A stretch of 64,000 nt of DNA from NCBI GenBank assembly GCA_000497125.2, contig CM035320.1, positions 1,199,197 to 1,263,196 on the forward strand, read 5' to 3'. Positions 1 through 13,393 of the stretch are shown here, one piece after another (position 1 is the first letter of the stretch; each line of letters opens with the position of its first letter). The notes under the pieces are model-generated. The model was given only the letters and a program-made list of their open reading frames with translations, searched no databases and was not told where the DNA came from. A program made the translations under genes and the position numbers. This stretch comes from Spironucleus salmonicida. Its lineage: Eukaryota > Fornicata > Diplomonadida > Hexamitidae.

Positions 1-968
1 TCAGTCTGTTATTACATTTCAATAATACTAGCTTAGTCTTATTTTATTCTTTAAATATCGTCATTAAAATTGGTTTTATATAAATCTTATGATTATTAAA
101 GTAATAAAATCTTCTGATTAATTTGACTAATCATTGTAAAATATTTCTAGTTAGCATTATTGCTATCATTTTATTATAGCTTCAATAACTCTGATCCCTA
201 TTCTATAATTTTATCTTTTTATTTTCTTATAATCTCTACAAGTCTATCTTATTTTTTCTCTAATTGAATCAATCTATCATCATATGATTATTTTAATCCA
301 TCCTATTTATTTTATATAATATGTAAATCAGTATACCTTTTAGTAGTAGAATCCTTGAATAAATTAAAATCAACTTAATATCTATTCTGATTTATTTTTT
401 CAACTTCGTATACTTTTTAGTTTTACTATAGAATCTTTTTCATTATTTTCAGTTTTCCATTCATAGATATAAGTCGCTTAGAAAGAAGAGTATTAGTATT
501 TTCAAGTTTAATATAGTCTTACGCATTAGGATTAACCTAGTTTTATCTTTAATATTAAATTTAATTTTCTAAAATAGATAATCGTCTTAAAATTTCACCA
601 TTATTTTATTGCATATTACTTTATGAAATTTCTTATTTAGGATGAAGAATAGAATTAATTAATGATGCTCTTTGTGCCTGTGATTCTAATAATGCCTCTT
701 AAACCTAAGGATCTAACTATGGAGTTTTCTTGATATTGTAAATATTTTCGTTAGGATTAAGTTATTCAATAGAACTGGCTATAAAAGATTTTAGATAATC
801 ATTTTAATTTCTTTCAGAATGCTTTAATGCCTATTCAACCAACTTTCCCGCTGGAGAACTATGATCAAACATATCTATATGATTTAGATTAGGAGTTTAA
901 TTTTTAGTTTTTATTGGCTTTTTAGGCTGCTAAATGGTAGTTCTTTATACTGATTTGGATTTCTACAT
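1..968 (-). CDS. Gln-rich coiled-coil protein, 3' end outside window
   Basis: Open from an ATG at 968 to the window edge (322 codons) with TAA/TAG read as Gln and no TGA. The first 60 residues are basic and Pro/Gln-rich (MQKSKSVQRTTIQQPKKP). The rest is strongly helical, rich in Gln, Lys, Leu and Ile, with heptad-like stretches (ENQIQYQRQ, LEKKQDRLVEIIRKQKDKII), so a coiled-coil structural protein is likely. No catalytic motif seen. Divergent from the next gene, about 80 bp away. Function unknown; a cytoskeletal or centrosomal role would be a guess. The C-terminus lies outside the window. Confidence 0.7.
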
Positions 969-1051
969 TTGAAATTTAATAAGTATAGTCATATATTAAT
1001 ATATATTGTATATGGTCGACAATACTTTTTAAATTATCAAATAAATATGCA

Positions 1052-2749
1052 ATGTATATAATAGAATACAAAAAAATGGATCTTGATATTTCTTCATCTA
1101 GTTCTGAATTTTTAAGCATACATCTTATTCTACAAGCCGCTACAAATATTCCTATTAAACTCAATGAATTGGTGCGGTTTCCAACCTTTAAATCACCAAA
1201 GCTTATATTTATAATTCCAATTGAAGAATTTTTGAGAAGAAATTCTATTAAGTAATTCATTTTAAATGAAAATAAGCTACTAAATGGAGCAATATAGGCA
1301 TTTGAGATGAAATTTTCACCAACTTAAGAATCAAAAGAGTTTATAATTTATACAGGACTTCCTATGCGCTTCTAAAATTCAGAATTAGTTGAAATTGAGC
1401 TTAAAAACATAGTATTATTATACAAAGCTAAAATATAAGTCTAAGATTAGTATATTCATTTAACATAATAGTAAAAATTAAATTAAACGACGTTTTATTC
1501 ATCTATGGCTGCGTTTAGTGAAAATCAGATTAATTAATTGACGTCTTTAATTAACGAAACCAACAAAGAAACAATTAAAGCAGAAAGTTAACTTGCCAAT
1601 ATTTATTAGTAGTCACTAAAAGAAGTTTAGTTACGGAGCTAATTTTCTATTAATATGCTAGAATCGATGAAATTAGGATTCTAAAAATAAAAAACTAGAA
1701 TTGAAAAAGTTATTAATTTAGTAGGATTATCTGAATAAGTATATACAGATGATAATTCTACCAGTATTTAATGCGCTACATGCCCTGTTGATTTATTTAA
1801 TGAGAAAACTCTAAACTTTAATCTCAAACTAACTATTGTAAACTAGATAAAAGTTGATAATAATTTCAGTTCAGCTTTATAATAGAATTATATATCATAT
1901 GATTCTGAACAGTTACACTAAGATGCATAGGATTACTTATAATTTTAGAGTGATTAATAATAAGCTGTATATAGAAGTTTAACAGCTAGTTATGCAATTT
2001 AAGAGTTATAAAAAACACTTAATGTTAGTGGTCTTGACTCAGAATCTTTAAAAAAGCGTGCCAAGGAGGAATTAAAATAAAAATTGGAAAGTAGTATGAG
2101 TTAGTCAAGAAATTAATCCCGTAATGAAGAAATTATGCAAAATACATAAAACGAAAGCTAGTTAGAAGTTTCCTAATTATAAAATTTTACTAAAAAATAA
2201 AATATCACAAGGAATAATAGTATTAAAATTGAATCAAATTTCATAAGGAATAATTAAGCTAGTTTAATTTTGAGCGGAGAACACGATACCAAATTATAAC
2301 AGAGAATAAACGTACAGTCTCGTGTTTTATCATTAAATAAAAAAATTAATTATAAACCAGAAATCACGAATTTATAAGACATTCCTCTTGATATTTAATC
2401 TAAGTATAACGAATACTTTACAATTTTATGTTACTAATTTTCAAAGTAAAAGAACGATTCTACTTTAAAACTTCCAATTTTCATTAAACGTAGAAATTAT
2501 AATTCAGGAAATATGTTGGTGGTTCTTTTTAATCAATTGAAAAACAACGACCTGATAGCAATCTTGGTAACAACAGACAACGAATCTATATGTTTCTTAT
2601 GTTATAATAACTTATTTTTAAATCTAGGAACACCAAAAATATCAGTACAGGGAATAGAAAGTGAACTGCTACTTATTAAGGGCAAGACTCTCACATTTGA
2701 AGGAAAATCAGAAACGTACGAAAAAGGTGTTATATTCGATGTCGAGTGA
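1052..2749 (+). CDS. Hypothetical protein, 565 aa
   Basis: Single ORF of 565 codons in the Gln-recoded frame, ending GTC GAG TGA. The N-terminal ~100 residues look like a mixed alpha/beta fold (LSIHLILQAATNIPIKL ... LIFIIPIEEFLRR). The middle (about 130-430) is Gln/Ser/Asn-rich and partly helical. The last ~110 residues look globular (LVVLFNQLKNNDLIAILV). I do not recognise the family. The ATG at 1076 (MDLDISSSS) is an alternative start. The final AGTGAAA overlaps the stop. Confidence 0.65.
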
Positions 2750-2933
2750 AATATTATTTAAAGTAATTCTTATAAATAACTTTAAAAATATCAAACTAAT
2801 ATTTCTCTATTTCTTTTAAATGTATAATAAAAATACGAGATTAAATTTTTATGAATTTTATATCTTTCAAGAAATAATTAGTAAATAAATTATATAGACA
2901 TTTAATATCTACTTAATACTACCAATTCACCCC

Positions 2934-3812
2934 TCACTCAATAATTTTCTAAAATTATTCTTCTGTAAAACCAAGTTAAATAGCACCCTATAAATGCAAT
3001 TTTTACCTCTATAATACATCAATCAAATTCTATTATTTCTTTACAATATTCAACAGTTCATCTCTTTCTCTTTCCACAATTTTAACAGTTTCTTCTTTAA
3101 CGTTATCGTATTATTATAACTTAGTATTAAGCTATTTTATAATTTGGTCTTAGTCAGAGAGTTGATTTTTGAGTTTTTCTATTACTTCCTAAGCCTATTT
3201 AAGACGTTTTTCTTTTAGTTCTACCTGTTGAATTCCCTGATTCGCTATTTTTGATGTTCCGTCATTTCTCTTCTACAAATCGCTCAAAATTGCTTCTAAT
3301 TCTTAGTTTCTAAGGCCTTGTTTTTCACTATTTTTAGCACTCATTTCGAGTTGTTTTCGAAATTTCTCACACTGTTATTTCACAGAATTCAACTAATTTT
3401 CTGCGAAAATTTTAACTTCTTTTGCAGTTTTCAACTCAGCTAACGAAGCTTGGTAGTCTATTTAAATCTAATTTTATGTCTTAAGCAGCTGCTAAACGCG
3501 CGTTCTTAAATATTCTAACTCGGCATTTTCGCCCAAATTTTGCAAAATTTCGGGTTCCACTCCCAATTTTCCGAGTTTAGACGCCAGATTAAGTAGTTAT
3601 GATTGTTATTGGTTATTTGGCTATACAGAATTCTTAGATTTCTGCGGGGTAGGTGGTTTCTATGTGATTTGTGGTGTTGGTGGTTTTTCAGAGTGTTAAG
3701 CGGCCTAAATAAGAAGCTCATTTGCATGTTATTAATGTTATTTTATTTAGTCGTTTTTTGACTAGATATCATGTTCAAGTTATTGTAAATAGTCCTCTAA
3801 TGAATTATCCAT
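2934..3812 (-). CDS. TEX9-like coiled-coil protein
   Basis: 292 codons on the minus strand, ATG at 3812, TGA at 2934-2936. An acidic/Gln N-terminus and a Pro-rich segment (PPTPQITQKPPTPQ) are followed by a long coiled coil. The C-terminal tail (LIDVLQRQKLHLQGAIQLGF) resembles, from memory, the conserved C-terminal end of TEX9-type cilium-associated proteins, where a similar 'IDVLKRQK..FTEEEF' stretch occurs. The motif LQNLGENAELEYLR is a possible conserved core. The assignment rests on motif memory only; the coiled-coil call is safer than the TEX9 call. Confidence 0.55.
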
Positions 3813-3870
3813 TGTTAATAAAATTTACCTGCTTTTATTAAATAATATAATAAATCTAAAATAATTTTAT

Positions 3871-4692
3871 ATGATGAAAACCAATAATCATTAATCTGAC
3901 TACTTAGCTATACTAGCTGTTGCATATATCAAGGCACTGATACAGAAAAAACTCAATAATATTTAATATTTAGAATAAGATATTAACTCCTTTTTCAGTT
4001 AAATTTTTCCAAATTAAACAACCTTCGAATCTGCTAAGAAAGATGTTGCACCAAAAATCGCTTATATATCCTAAAATGATCAAATATTTGCGGCTATAGT
4101 TGTCTTGCTACAAAAATTATAAATTAGCACAGTCTAATTCCCACCATAATTTGATTCTCTTTTTTAATGCTCCTAGAATATTGATGAATCCATGCTCTAA
4201 GGTGGTATTGGGCTCATTAGTATGGAGTTATAGCAGATACGGTAAGAGATTCTGAAAGTAAAATAATTTAAACCGTTAGAACTAACGTAGCTAGAAATAA
4301 TTTTTCACACTTAACTAGCTTAGATCGAAAAGGCTCGAACATTTGCAAGAAAGGCCAAAGAAAAAATTTTCTAATAGAAGTAAGAAATAGATAATTTTTC
4401 GAGATAATTCAGTGAAGCATCTGATATGAGTACTCTAGATGGTCTGAAATTTGACAAGCAGGAAGTAAAACAACAATATAATTCGTAAAGTGTTAATTAA
4501 AATTTTAATGAGAATTCACTACATGAAAGAGTAAACACTCTTGAACAATAGCATATTAGCGATTAGTAGTTAATTTAGAGACTTTCAAGCCATTAAAATA
4601 TGTTAGGGGAACTTAATAATGAGATTGTGAGGTTGCGATAAGAGAATAAACTTTTAACCCTTGAAAATAGTATTAAGGAATAGAATAAGTGA
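3871..4692 (+). CDS. Coiled-coil protein, 273 aa
   Basis: ATG ATG start at 3871, TGA at 4690-4692. Residues 1-110 look globular and mostly helical (YLAILAVAYIKALIQKKL). Residues 130-270 are coiled coil (ARTFARKAKEKIFQQKQEI; RLRQENKLLTLENSIKEQNK). No recognised domain. The same frame stays mostly open after the TGA but meets further TGAs, so readthrough is not supported. Divergent from the TEX9-like gene across 58 bp. Confidence 0.65.
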
Positions 4693-4711
4693 CATAATAT
4701 TCTCACTGTTT

Positions 4712-5401
4712 ATGATTATCTCTAGGTTATTCGATTCGCTTTTTATCAATTTTTGCATATTTAATAGTAATATCAACCATTCTCATAATACTTTTAACTA
4801 GTCATTCTTCGTTTATATACAAATATCGTTACTCAGCATATCCTTCTACCATTTTAATAGTTAAACATACTTGAAAGACCATGAATTATAACCTAAAAGC
4901 ATCTCAGTAAGTTTGCGTTACTATTTTATATTATCTCTCATTTTTTCTATAAAATAACTTCTTAGGATTTCATTAGACTACAAGAATGAACTAGATCTAG
5001 CAAAATATTATATTCATCTAAATCCTATTATAATATTATCTTTTCCCCCTTTTATTCTAAATTCTAAGTTATTACATTATTATAAGCAATTAATCATCTA
5101 TGTTGAATTTATAACAATCTTAATTGCTTTAAATCAATAGAACTTCTGCAAAACTTTTATAAGTAGTTGTTTCCCTTTATTGAATAATTGGAATCAATCG
5201 ACGTATTAACTATATATCCTTATTACTGTATGTATTATTCTGTTTAAATAAAAAAATTGGTCTTTATTCTATTTCAAACCTAGCTGGTTATTAATTTATA
5301 TTATCAATAAGCTCAGATTCACTAGACCCAAATTAAATATCATTAAAATTTTATGTGAATAAAACTAGCTTTCTTTGTGGTTATTTTGTTTTTATTATTG
5401 A
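4712..5401 (+). CDS. Hypothetical Asn/Ile/Leu-rich protein, 229 aa
   Basis: 230-codon ORF starting 19 bp after the preceding stop. Very hydrophobic and AT-codon rich, with possible membrane stretches near the N-terminus and around residues 165-200 (LYILITVCIILF, WLLIYIINKL). In DNA this AT-rich, an ORF of this length free of TGA can arise by chance, so support is moderate to weak. No family recognised. Confidence 0.35.
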
Positions 5402-6805
5402 AAGTTATTGATCATGCTACAATACATGTAACTGTGATATATACTATCTCTGCTCATCAAGTTAAAACATCCGCAAAACTGGCGTTGGTGAAACAATACT
5501 CTTATTTTATAGACATTATAGACTTATAAGTTTTGAATAGTAGTTTGTGTATGCTCTCAGTATTTGTGTTTATCATTTACTAATAATAGATAGTTTCTAT
5601 TACTTTATTTTAATGTATAAAAGGGGCATATTTAAAATTAATATACATTTTAGTATAATATTACTAATAAATATATGTAGATTTAACTATATTATTTAAA
5701 AGACACATTAATATATTATAATAAATAATAATCAACATCAAATTTCCTATTTAGATTTATCAAAATTACCACGTGTTAGTTCTTATTTTCCTAAAATTCT
5801 AAATAAAAACATAGAAATGTCTTACTATACTAAATTTAACAATGAACCATTACTTTTATCTAGTATTGTATTATTAAAATAGTGGAAAATTTTCATAGTA
5901 TTATTTACTATCAATTTATGTGTGATATTGTAATAGTAAATACACAAATACATATACTAAAACCTTGCTATAATCAATTATTGTTTGATTATAATATTAA
6001 ATCACTTCAATTTAATAGCAAAACATTTTGTTTTACGTTTTAATATAACTAATTCCTCAAAATTTTATCCTTTGAATTAATGTTAATTGAAACTATGCAT
6101 AATTATAGATCTTAAATAAGACTTATACTACGTAAATCTAAGCAGAAAAACTAGTTTTATAATTTAAAAATAAAACTACTGGTGTATATTAATCAAAATT
6201 TCTCATTAAAAATAATAATCTAACAATACTTTAATAAATTCTATATAGTATATACTTTCCACTATTTAATTATATTAACTTTTTTCAAAATAATATTTCT
6301 TATGTTAACAAAAATTATAATTAATATTCATTTAATAGTTTGTAATTGCTATTTCTCAACAAAGATAATGGAGTTTTATAATATCATAAAATCCACCTAC
6401 CAGAAAAATCTTTTATATACAAAAATTAATAAATGGTTATAATTATTAATATAGCAAGCAAGCAAATTTCTATCAACGCAATATGATTAATCCTTGGTGT
6501 CTATATGTGTAATTTAACTTTTACTTTGAGCCATAAAGCTTAATTTATAATTTTTAGATACAATATCGAAGAAAATTAAACTTTTAAAATTATCAAGATA
6601 TAAATAATATTTACATTGGAAATTTAATCTTTTTATTATGGTCCTGCTAAGTTATATATAAAACAGTATAATTTAATTTTATATAGTTATGCCAAAATAT
6701 AAATTAAAATCCTAATTTCCTTTAATAATTAATAAAGCATTTAGTTATAAACTTTGTTGTTTCTATAAGTACAATAAAAGCTTATATAATGTTATAAATT
6801 TTTAA
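5402..6805. other. AT-rich intergenic stretch, no gene seen
   Basis: About 1.4 kb of very AT-rich sequence with short ORFs only, all low-complexity in translation. No repeat array, tRNA or conserved motif was noticed. It is the longest gene-free stretch in the window. Confidence 0.6.
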
Positions 6806-7072
6806 ATGAGGACAAAATTTATAAAAAATAGCAGTAAGTTATCTTAAAACGTCGGCAACAGTTACATTGGTATTCCTATTGAAACATGCTTTACTCCATT
6901 AATACCAATCTAAAAAATAAATCAAAAATCAAAAAAATTAACAGATTATTTAAACTGTGAAGAATTACAATAAATAAAAGCTATATCTATATAGTAGCTA
7001 AACTTAACAACTAGCAATGAAGATATTTTTAGTCTTTCCGATTCGTAGTCAAATAGAATTACATAATAATGA
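6806..7072 (+). CDS. Small hypothetical protein, 88 aa
   Basis: 89-codon ORF ending TAA TAA TGA (Gln Gln stop). The composition is unlike the surrounding AT-rich spacer. The translation has mixed, protein-like content (NVGNSYIGIPIETCFTPLIP, LTDYLNCEELQQIKAI). Convergent with the FSH-type hydrolase (85 bp between stops). Family not recognised; short length keeps confidence modest. Confidence 0.5.
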
Positions 7073-7156
7073 AGAGTAGCATTTGTCTACAAATTGCTAA
7101 ATAATATAAAACAGTGAATCGTTACTAAGATCATTCAGAACCTTAGCTAAAAATGA

Positions 7157-7810
7157 TCAAGCCAACCATTCTTTCCAAAACTGTTTGAAGTCTTTATTTC
7201 CAGGAACAAAATGTCCTCCTTCATGTTCTATATATTTAAAATTAGGAAATTCAAGTCTTAAGGTATGAAATGACTGCTATGATATAGAATTATCAGTTTT
7301 TCCATATATTACTGTAATATCTTACAAAATATCTTGCTAGATAATGTTTTCGATTAATTAAGGTTGCTTTTAAGAATAAATTTTATCATACCACCATGGA
7401 GAAACTAGGCATACTTTAACTTGAATAGCTGACTATTTTAATGCGCATAATAAAGCTGTAGCACCTTATGAGAATGCTATTATATTATCGTAGTTATTTT
7501 TCTGTATCAAATCTATAATAAAATTAACAGACTCTTATAGATGATAAAATCTACGGCCAGATTTGACAGATTAATCTATCTCCCAAACATAATACGCCTT
7601 TGCATTATCTTATATGTCACTTACTGCAGCTGCAACATTAACAGGAGGATCAGATCCAAGGACATATTATCCATTTTCCACAACAACTGTAAATGGAGCA
7701 TCTGGTGAATAATATTCTTACTTTTTATTTAATCTTCTTATACTCCCAAGTCTAGTATAAAAAGATTGTCCATTCTAACCAAATCCATGTAAAAGCAATG
7801 TTTTTTTCAT
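7157..7810 (-). CDS. FSH1/OVCA2-family serine hydrolase
   Basis: 217 aa, close to the family's usual 200-250. An alpha/beta-hydrolase fold is indicated by the N-terminal strand and oxyanion turn LLLHGFGQNGQSF (LHG-x3-QN is typical of the FSH family), the nucleophile elbow AFSQGA (Ser about residue 114), a late Asp in GKTDNS and the catalytic His in EGGHFVP near the C-terminus. This family hydrolyses small esters; the physiological substrate is unknown. Transcribed divergently from IFT144, the two ATGs separated by only 72 bp, so they share a promoter region. Confidence 0.85.
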
Positions 7811-7855
7811 TTTATCAATTTAAAATAGATTATGATATATAAAATCATATTTTAA

Positions 7856-7862
7856 CCACTCC
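7856..7862 (+). promoter_or_regulatory. CCACTCC element upstream of IFT144
   Basis: TTAACCACTCC lies 20 bp before the IFT144 ATG. The same core occurs close to the ATG of several unrelated genes in this window, so it is a candidate initiator/core promoter. Inferred from recurrence only. Confidence 0.5.
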
Positions 7863-7882
7863 AAAAATTCTCACTTCAAAAA

Positions 7883-10800
7883 ATGCATATTCAGTTTTCG
7901 ATTAAATCATCTCAACACAACAATCGTACACCGCTTTTGAAGATCTCGCCTATTGATGATATAGTAGCAGTTGCATCTAACGCCTCGGTAATAGTATACT
8001 CTGCCGACGGTGGCAAAATAGAGTAAATTGACACGCAAAATCACCCAGTTTTGGACATTGCCTGGTCCTCGGACGGCAGCTATTTAGCTGTTTTAGCACA
8101 GAATTCCAATATCGTCTATTTATGGATGGCGCTCCATAAGCGGCAAACGAAGCTCACGTTGGACGTCAGCGACCCAATTTGCATAGACTGGAGCTACTCG
8201 ACCAAGCAGCTTGCCATAGGAACAGCCTAAGGTCATATGTTTACATACGATGCCTTTTCTTCAGCAAGAGTTCCATTTATGAGCAAGCACCAAAAGCGCC
8301 TTTACTCGATTTGCTACACGCACACATCGGACCATATTGTAACAATTTCACCAGAGTCGCTGAACGTTTCAACCTCTTCTGGAGAAACGATAGGTTATTT
8401 GCGTTAGAAATCTCTTGGATGCATCTTTTTAGGCCGTATTGTGGCATGCCAAATCAAAGGTCCATCCCAGCTTTTTGATGCAGTTTGTGTTCCTGTTTAT
8501 CTTAATGCTGCACTCTCCAAAAAGGCTAAAAATGAAATTTATCCTAACGCATCCTCGATATTCTTATTGATTTTGAACGTCGATAAGGCTGTTCTTGGGG
8601 GAGGTGAGGCCAAAGATATTTACTAATTGCTGAAAGAAGGTAAAAATGGTTATTATGCTACTGAATTATGGACTCAAAATGATGCTGATACCTTATTAGA
8701 CCTCTAATACATGCCAGGGACCGAAACAAACCCTCCTTAGCTTGTATCGTTATTGTCCAGTGGAAATATTTTTAACACGCTATTAGATCATTCTAGACAA
8801 GAGATGAATGTTGTTATGTAGGGAGAAGGCAAATATAAATATGGCACTATTGTTTCTAGAAGAAGTGCAGAGTGTGTTTAAAATTGTTACGCATAATTTT
8901 TGAGTTATTTAGAAGAAATTAATAACCAATATGGTATTGTTGAGAATACCAACGGAAACTAATAGTTTAATTTAGTAGTTTCACGTTCACTTTGTCCTTC
9001 TCGCTCAATTTCAATTCTACAAGTAATCAAAAATTCATCCAAATTCCTAGTTCCATTTGACAAATCAATTAATATTATTGATGTATCATCTGGTTCTAAT
9101 ATAGAAAAAACTTATATGGATTTTACAGGTGGTAAGAATAGTTTAGGAGTAGTCAGCAATTATCCAACCAATATTGTTTTCTCTAACACATCAAATGCTA
9201 TATCGATGTTGTCTTTTTCGAATGGATCTACGATGCTTTTGCTTACTAAATCAGTTTCAGTTCATTTAAAGTAGACTATTGAAGGATGTATTCCCCAACC
9301 AACATCGTTTACAACCGAAAATTATTTATCTTGTAAATACTAAGGTATGCATATTATCAATCAAATTTCGCCAAAATAGTTACTCATTTAAAAGGTTATT
9401 CCATGCCAATTTTCTACACCTGTTATTTCCTAATTTGCGAATGAAATTTCACTTCCATAAGAAGCCCAAAAACTTGCAATTTCATCTGAAGCATTTGGTT
9501 ATGTTAATGGCAACAATATAACTTGGTCATCAATTTCACATGATGAAAATTATAATTTGAACTTGGCTTTCCGTACAGCGCAGTAATTAAACATTCAATA
9601 ATTCTAACTTATTAGTGTCAATAGCTACTAGGTTGCCGCCATTAAAACAAGCGACGGTGGTGTAGCAATGCATGCCGGTGGAGGTGTTAGTGTCATTGTT
9701 GACTTCTAAGGTAACAAAATTCAATAAATCAAGTGTTGTTCTCCGTTACTTTTCACTCTTTCAGACAAGTCTCTTCTTCAGGTTTACAATATTGATGTTG
9801 ATGATGATAAAATCTATTATAATTTGGTTTCTTAGCAATAAATGTCTAATCAGTTCAACTCACAAACTAATTCAAGCGATGTAGAGCTTGAAATCATGCC
9901 TGGAGGTGCGGCTGTAATGATTTACAAGAAGAATACACTTTGTAATCCATAGGTTTACTTACCCGCAGAAGAAATCCTTTTAGATGATATTTTCAGGCAG
10001 CAAATTGCACTTTCTTAAGTACTTTTTGATACTTCGCTTTTGGGTGTTTTTGCTGCCTTCAATTCAACTTCTAAAGGTGATTAATTGTTTGCAAATGAAG
10101 TTTTTACTGGAGCAGTTGCATTTTCAGTTGCGGATTATGAAGGGCCGACAGTGCTTTTCTCCAAGTCATCAGTGCAGTCCAGAGAGACTATGGCGCTGCC
10201 TAATATTCTTTCAAATGGTATAAGTTATACTATTTCTAGCAAAATTGAGGAATCTGATCCGATTCCTGGTCTTGCAAATATTCATCAAGCATTGACTTCC
10301 ATATAGTTGCCATCAAATTAATCATAATAAACATATAATTTCATCAATTATGTCAACCCAATCACTTAAATATAGACTTAAAATGTGTCTATTTTACCAA
10401 CTGATAATTAGGTGTCAATTTAGCTTTTAAATCACTCCCCAGAATTTAAAAAGATGCCCCATCCTTCGTAGATTATTATATTCTCAAGAGCAGCATGTGA
10501 ACTATGCAATTTAGGTCAAACGACATTAGCACTTCATTTTGCTGTGCGACTTTATAACGTCGCATTACTTAAAATAGTTGGAGATTCAGCCCTTAGATTT
10601 GGCGACACTGAAACCGCATAATGTGCTTTTAACGAGCTTAGCTTGATGTAGTAAGTTTACGAAAAATATGACGATGAAATAAAGTAACTATAAGCATTTT
10701 TTGAGGGAAAATAGTAATCTGAAATTTTCAGCTCGCTCCAAATTTGCCAATTTTAGTAAAATCTTTAGAATAATTTTGAACCAGCAGCGATTTCTCTGTT

Positions 10801-13393
10801 TATTTCAAGAATTTGTGCAGAAGAAACTGATGTTAGTACTAGTTTAGCATATTCGTTGTTGATTTCTACACCAGACATGGAGAAGCATCCGAAAGATGCA
10901 GAAAAAACTCTTGATATGGCCGAAAGGCTCTTACTGAGGTCAAATAAACCTTCTTTAGCGTTATCGTTTAGAGTTGATTCTTTAGATTGGGCTACAGCGT
11001 CTGATTTAGCCAAAAAGATATCATCTCCTTATGTTAGAGCTGAAATTTTAATATAACAAGCTGGTGAGCTGGAAAGTAAGAATTTATACTAGGAAGCAGC
11101 AGAAATATGCTTACAAATTGCAAAATCACCAAATTAGAAAGATGCTAGGGTTGAGCTTAGCTCAGTTCCTGCGCATGTTTAGCCGTTGTTTATTGGTGTT
11201 TTGAGCCGTTGTTATGTAAATTAGGGAAAGATAAGCGAGTGTAGAGATTTAGCTTTACCTCCTAAAATTAAGGAAAGATATCAATATAGACCTAGAGACC
11301 CATTAAATATTCTACAAAGAGTACGTTTATGTTATGAATGTGGTGATATTTTATTTGCTTAAAAGCGTTACGTTGATGCTGCTAACTTTTTTGAAGCTGC
11401 AGCTTAGTTAATTGCTACTTGTTTTAATAAATTAAATAAGGAAATTAATATGCTTAATACTGCAGAAGTTTCTTTATATGAAATTGTATTCGGTAGTGCA
11501 GCTGAAAATATGTTACTATTCTAACTAGTATAAGGCTTAAAAATTAAATGTTAGATCAATTATGAGCTTATGGTTAATGATAAGTCCGACCAATATGATA
11601 TTTAGTTATTGCAGTAATTAGATAAAGATGAAACTGAAAATTAGAAAAAAGCTTAAGCAGCCAGTTTGCCATAGAAATTAGGAGATATTGTAGCAAAAAC
11701 TGACCTAAATGAGTTAGATGCTGGCTCTTTACTAAGCAAGGCAGCTAATTGTTATATTAAAGGTAGATAATTCGAAAATGCTGAAGCCCTTATCGAATAT
11801 GTTACTGACAAAAATACTATCGCCGATTTAGCCAGAGTATTTATGCGTGACAATCCTGAAAAAGCTTTGAACCTTTTCAAGAGAGCAGGCAAAAGTTTAG
11901 AAATTGTAGAGTGCTTACTTAGTTTAAAGAAAGTTCCAGAGGCTGAAAGTGCCGTACGAGAAGTAAAGGTACAATTGGATAAATTAGTTGCTGGTAAAAC
12001 TCTAGGCTCAGAAGCTCTTATTATGGATATGGAAAATGAGTTTCGCCAATCATCATTGTTATTAGCTAATTTCTTTAAGCGTGCTAATGCAAGTAAAAAA
12101 GCAGTGTACTACTATATTATGGGTGAAAATTACGATGAAGCATATGAATTAGCCATTGCCACTAAGAACGAAGATATACTTATTAAGTATGTCACAAATA
12201 AAGCACCTTCTGAATTCCTTAAGAAGGCTGCGAAATATTTTGCTTCTCCAGATCCAGATAGTTAGGAGAAGAAGCCAAGGAATATGACAGCTGCTGCAAA
12301 GTTTTTAGAGCTTTCAGGTGCAGTTGATAATGCAATTAAATTACTCTTAAACTATGGTGATGGTTCTTCGGATATTGATAAAGCTATCGATCTTCTTAAA
12401 AATTGCAAGAACATGGTTGATTATGTTCTTAAATATCTTTAGGGTGGTTCTGATGGTGTAAAGAAAAATCCAATTTTTATTTTCAAATTATACCTAGCTC
12501 TAGACAGGCATTAAGATGCGGCTAAGACAGCTTATATTTTAGCTGATAGAGAGATTGAAAACTAGCGCTTTAATAGAGCTAAGAGTATATTACTTACCTG
12601 TATGAATAAACTGAAATAAGCAACTGGTAAGGTGCCTTAAAAATTCAGACAACAACTTATACTTATGCATGCAGTTGATGTAGGTAGAAAATTTGCCAAG
12701 CTTGGTCTACATTAGTAGGCAGGTACTTGCTTATATAGAGCAGCTAGAGTAGCTAGTAGATTTAATGAATCTGCTAGTAATATTCTTATTTCGGCTTGTG
12801 TTGAATGTAGTAGGGCTGGCCCAACGATGTTACTTGAAGCTTATTAGTGTGCATGCGTATTACTTAAAGAATACTAAGATGAAATTCCTGATAAATATAG
12901 AAAGCCTATTGAATTAATCGTTAGAAAACATAAAAAGGATTAAATTTAAGAAAATGTTTCACTAAATTGTTGTCAATGCCAAAGCGAAGTTAAGGCTGGT
13001 AAGCTGGAATGTGATTCATGTTAAGCTGTTCTTCCTCTGGATGCTGCAACAGGGAACTAAATGACATTAAGCGACTATTGTGAATGTCCTTATTGTAACT
13101 GGCAATGTTCTAGATTAGGTCTTTACGAAATATATTCTTAAGATGAAATTAAAGCATATGATACCACTTGCTTGATGTGTAATTAGGTATTTGACCTTAA
13201 GGATTGTTTGGTAGTTGATAATAGCAACTACCAATTAATCAGCAACGGTAAAATGAATTATGATCACTATGAAAATAGGCCATTAATTATTTTTGAAGAT
13301 AGTAATTTAGCAAGGAAAAGATATGAGGAATGGGTTAAGATTTGGTATGCTGAAGAAATTAAAGAAACTAATACGACTGAGAAGTAAGAATGA
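7883..13393 (+). CDS. IFT144: Intraflagellar transport protein 144 (WDR19), IFT-A
   Basis: 1,836 codons without an intron or TGA. IFT144 is a core subunit of the IFT-A complex for retrograde transport and membrane-protein entry into cilia. The N-terminus has WD-type propeller blades (IAWSSDGSYLAVLAQNS about residue 60; VSDPICIDWSYSTKQLAIGT). A long TPR-like helical solenoid spans roughly residues 870-1690 (AANFFEAAAQLIATC, NPEKALNLFKRAGKSLEIVE). The C-terminus carries paired zinc knuckles (CCQCQ..CDSC about 1695, CPYCNW about 1735, CLMC about 1763), the layout of WDR19. It is several hundred residues longer than animal or algal homologues (about 1,350), with extra sequence mainly between the two propellers. 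The first ~450 bp are visibly GC-richer and use CAG/CAA for Gln; the remainder uses TAA/TAG heavily. Confidence 0.9.

Noticed and set aside
3515-3727. 70-codon minus ORF (MQMSFLFRPLNTLKN).
   Set aside because: Lies in a different frame within the TEX9-like gene, which is continuous over 292 codons.
4690-5360. UGA readthrough of the 273-aa gene into a long in-frame extension.
   Set aside because: The extension meets four further in-frame TGAs, about the chance rate for this composition, and another frame gives a clean 229-codon ORF.
7883-13393. COPI/clathrin-type coat subunit instead of IFT144.
   Set aside because: The N-terminal blades and the paired C-terminal zinc knuckles with CPYC match WDR19/IFT144 better than alpha/beta'-COP, which lack such a zinc end.
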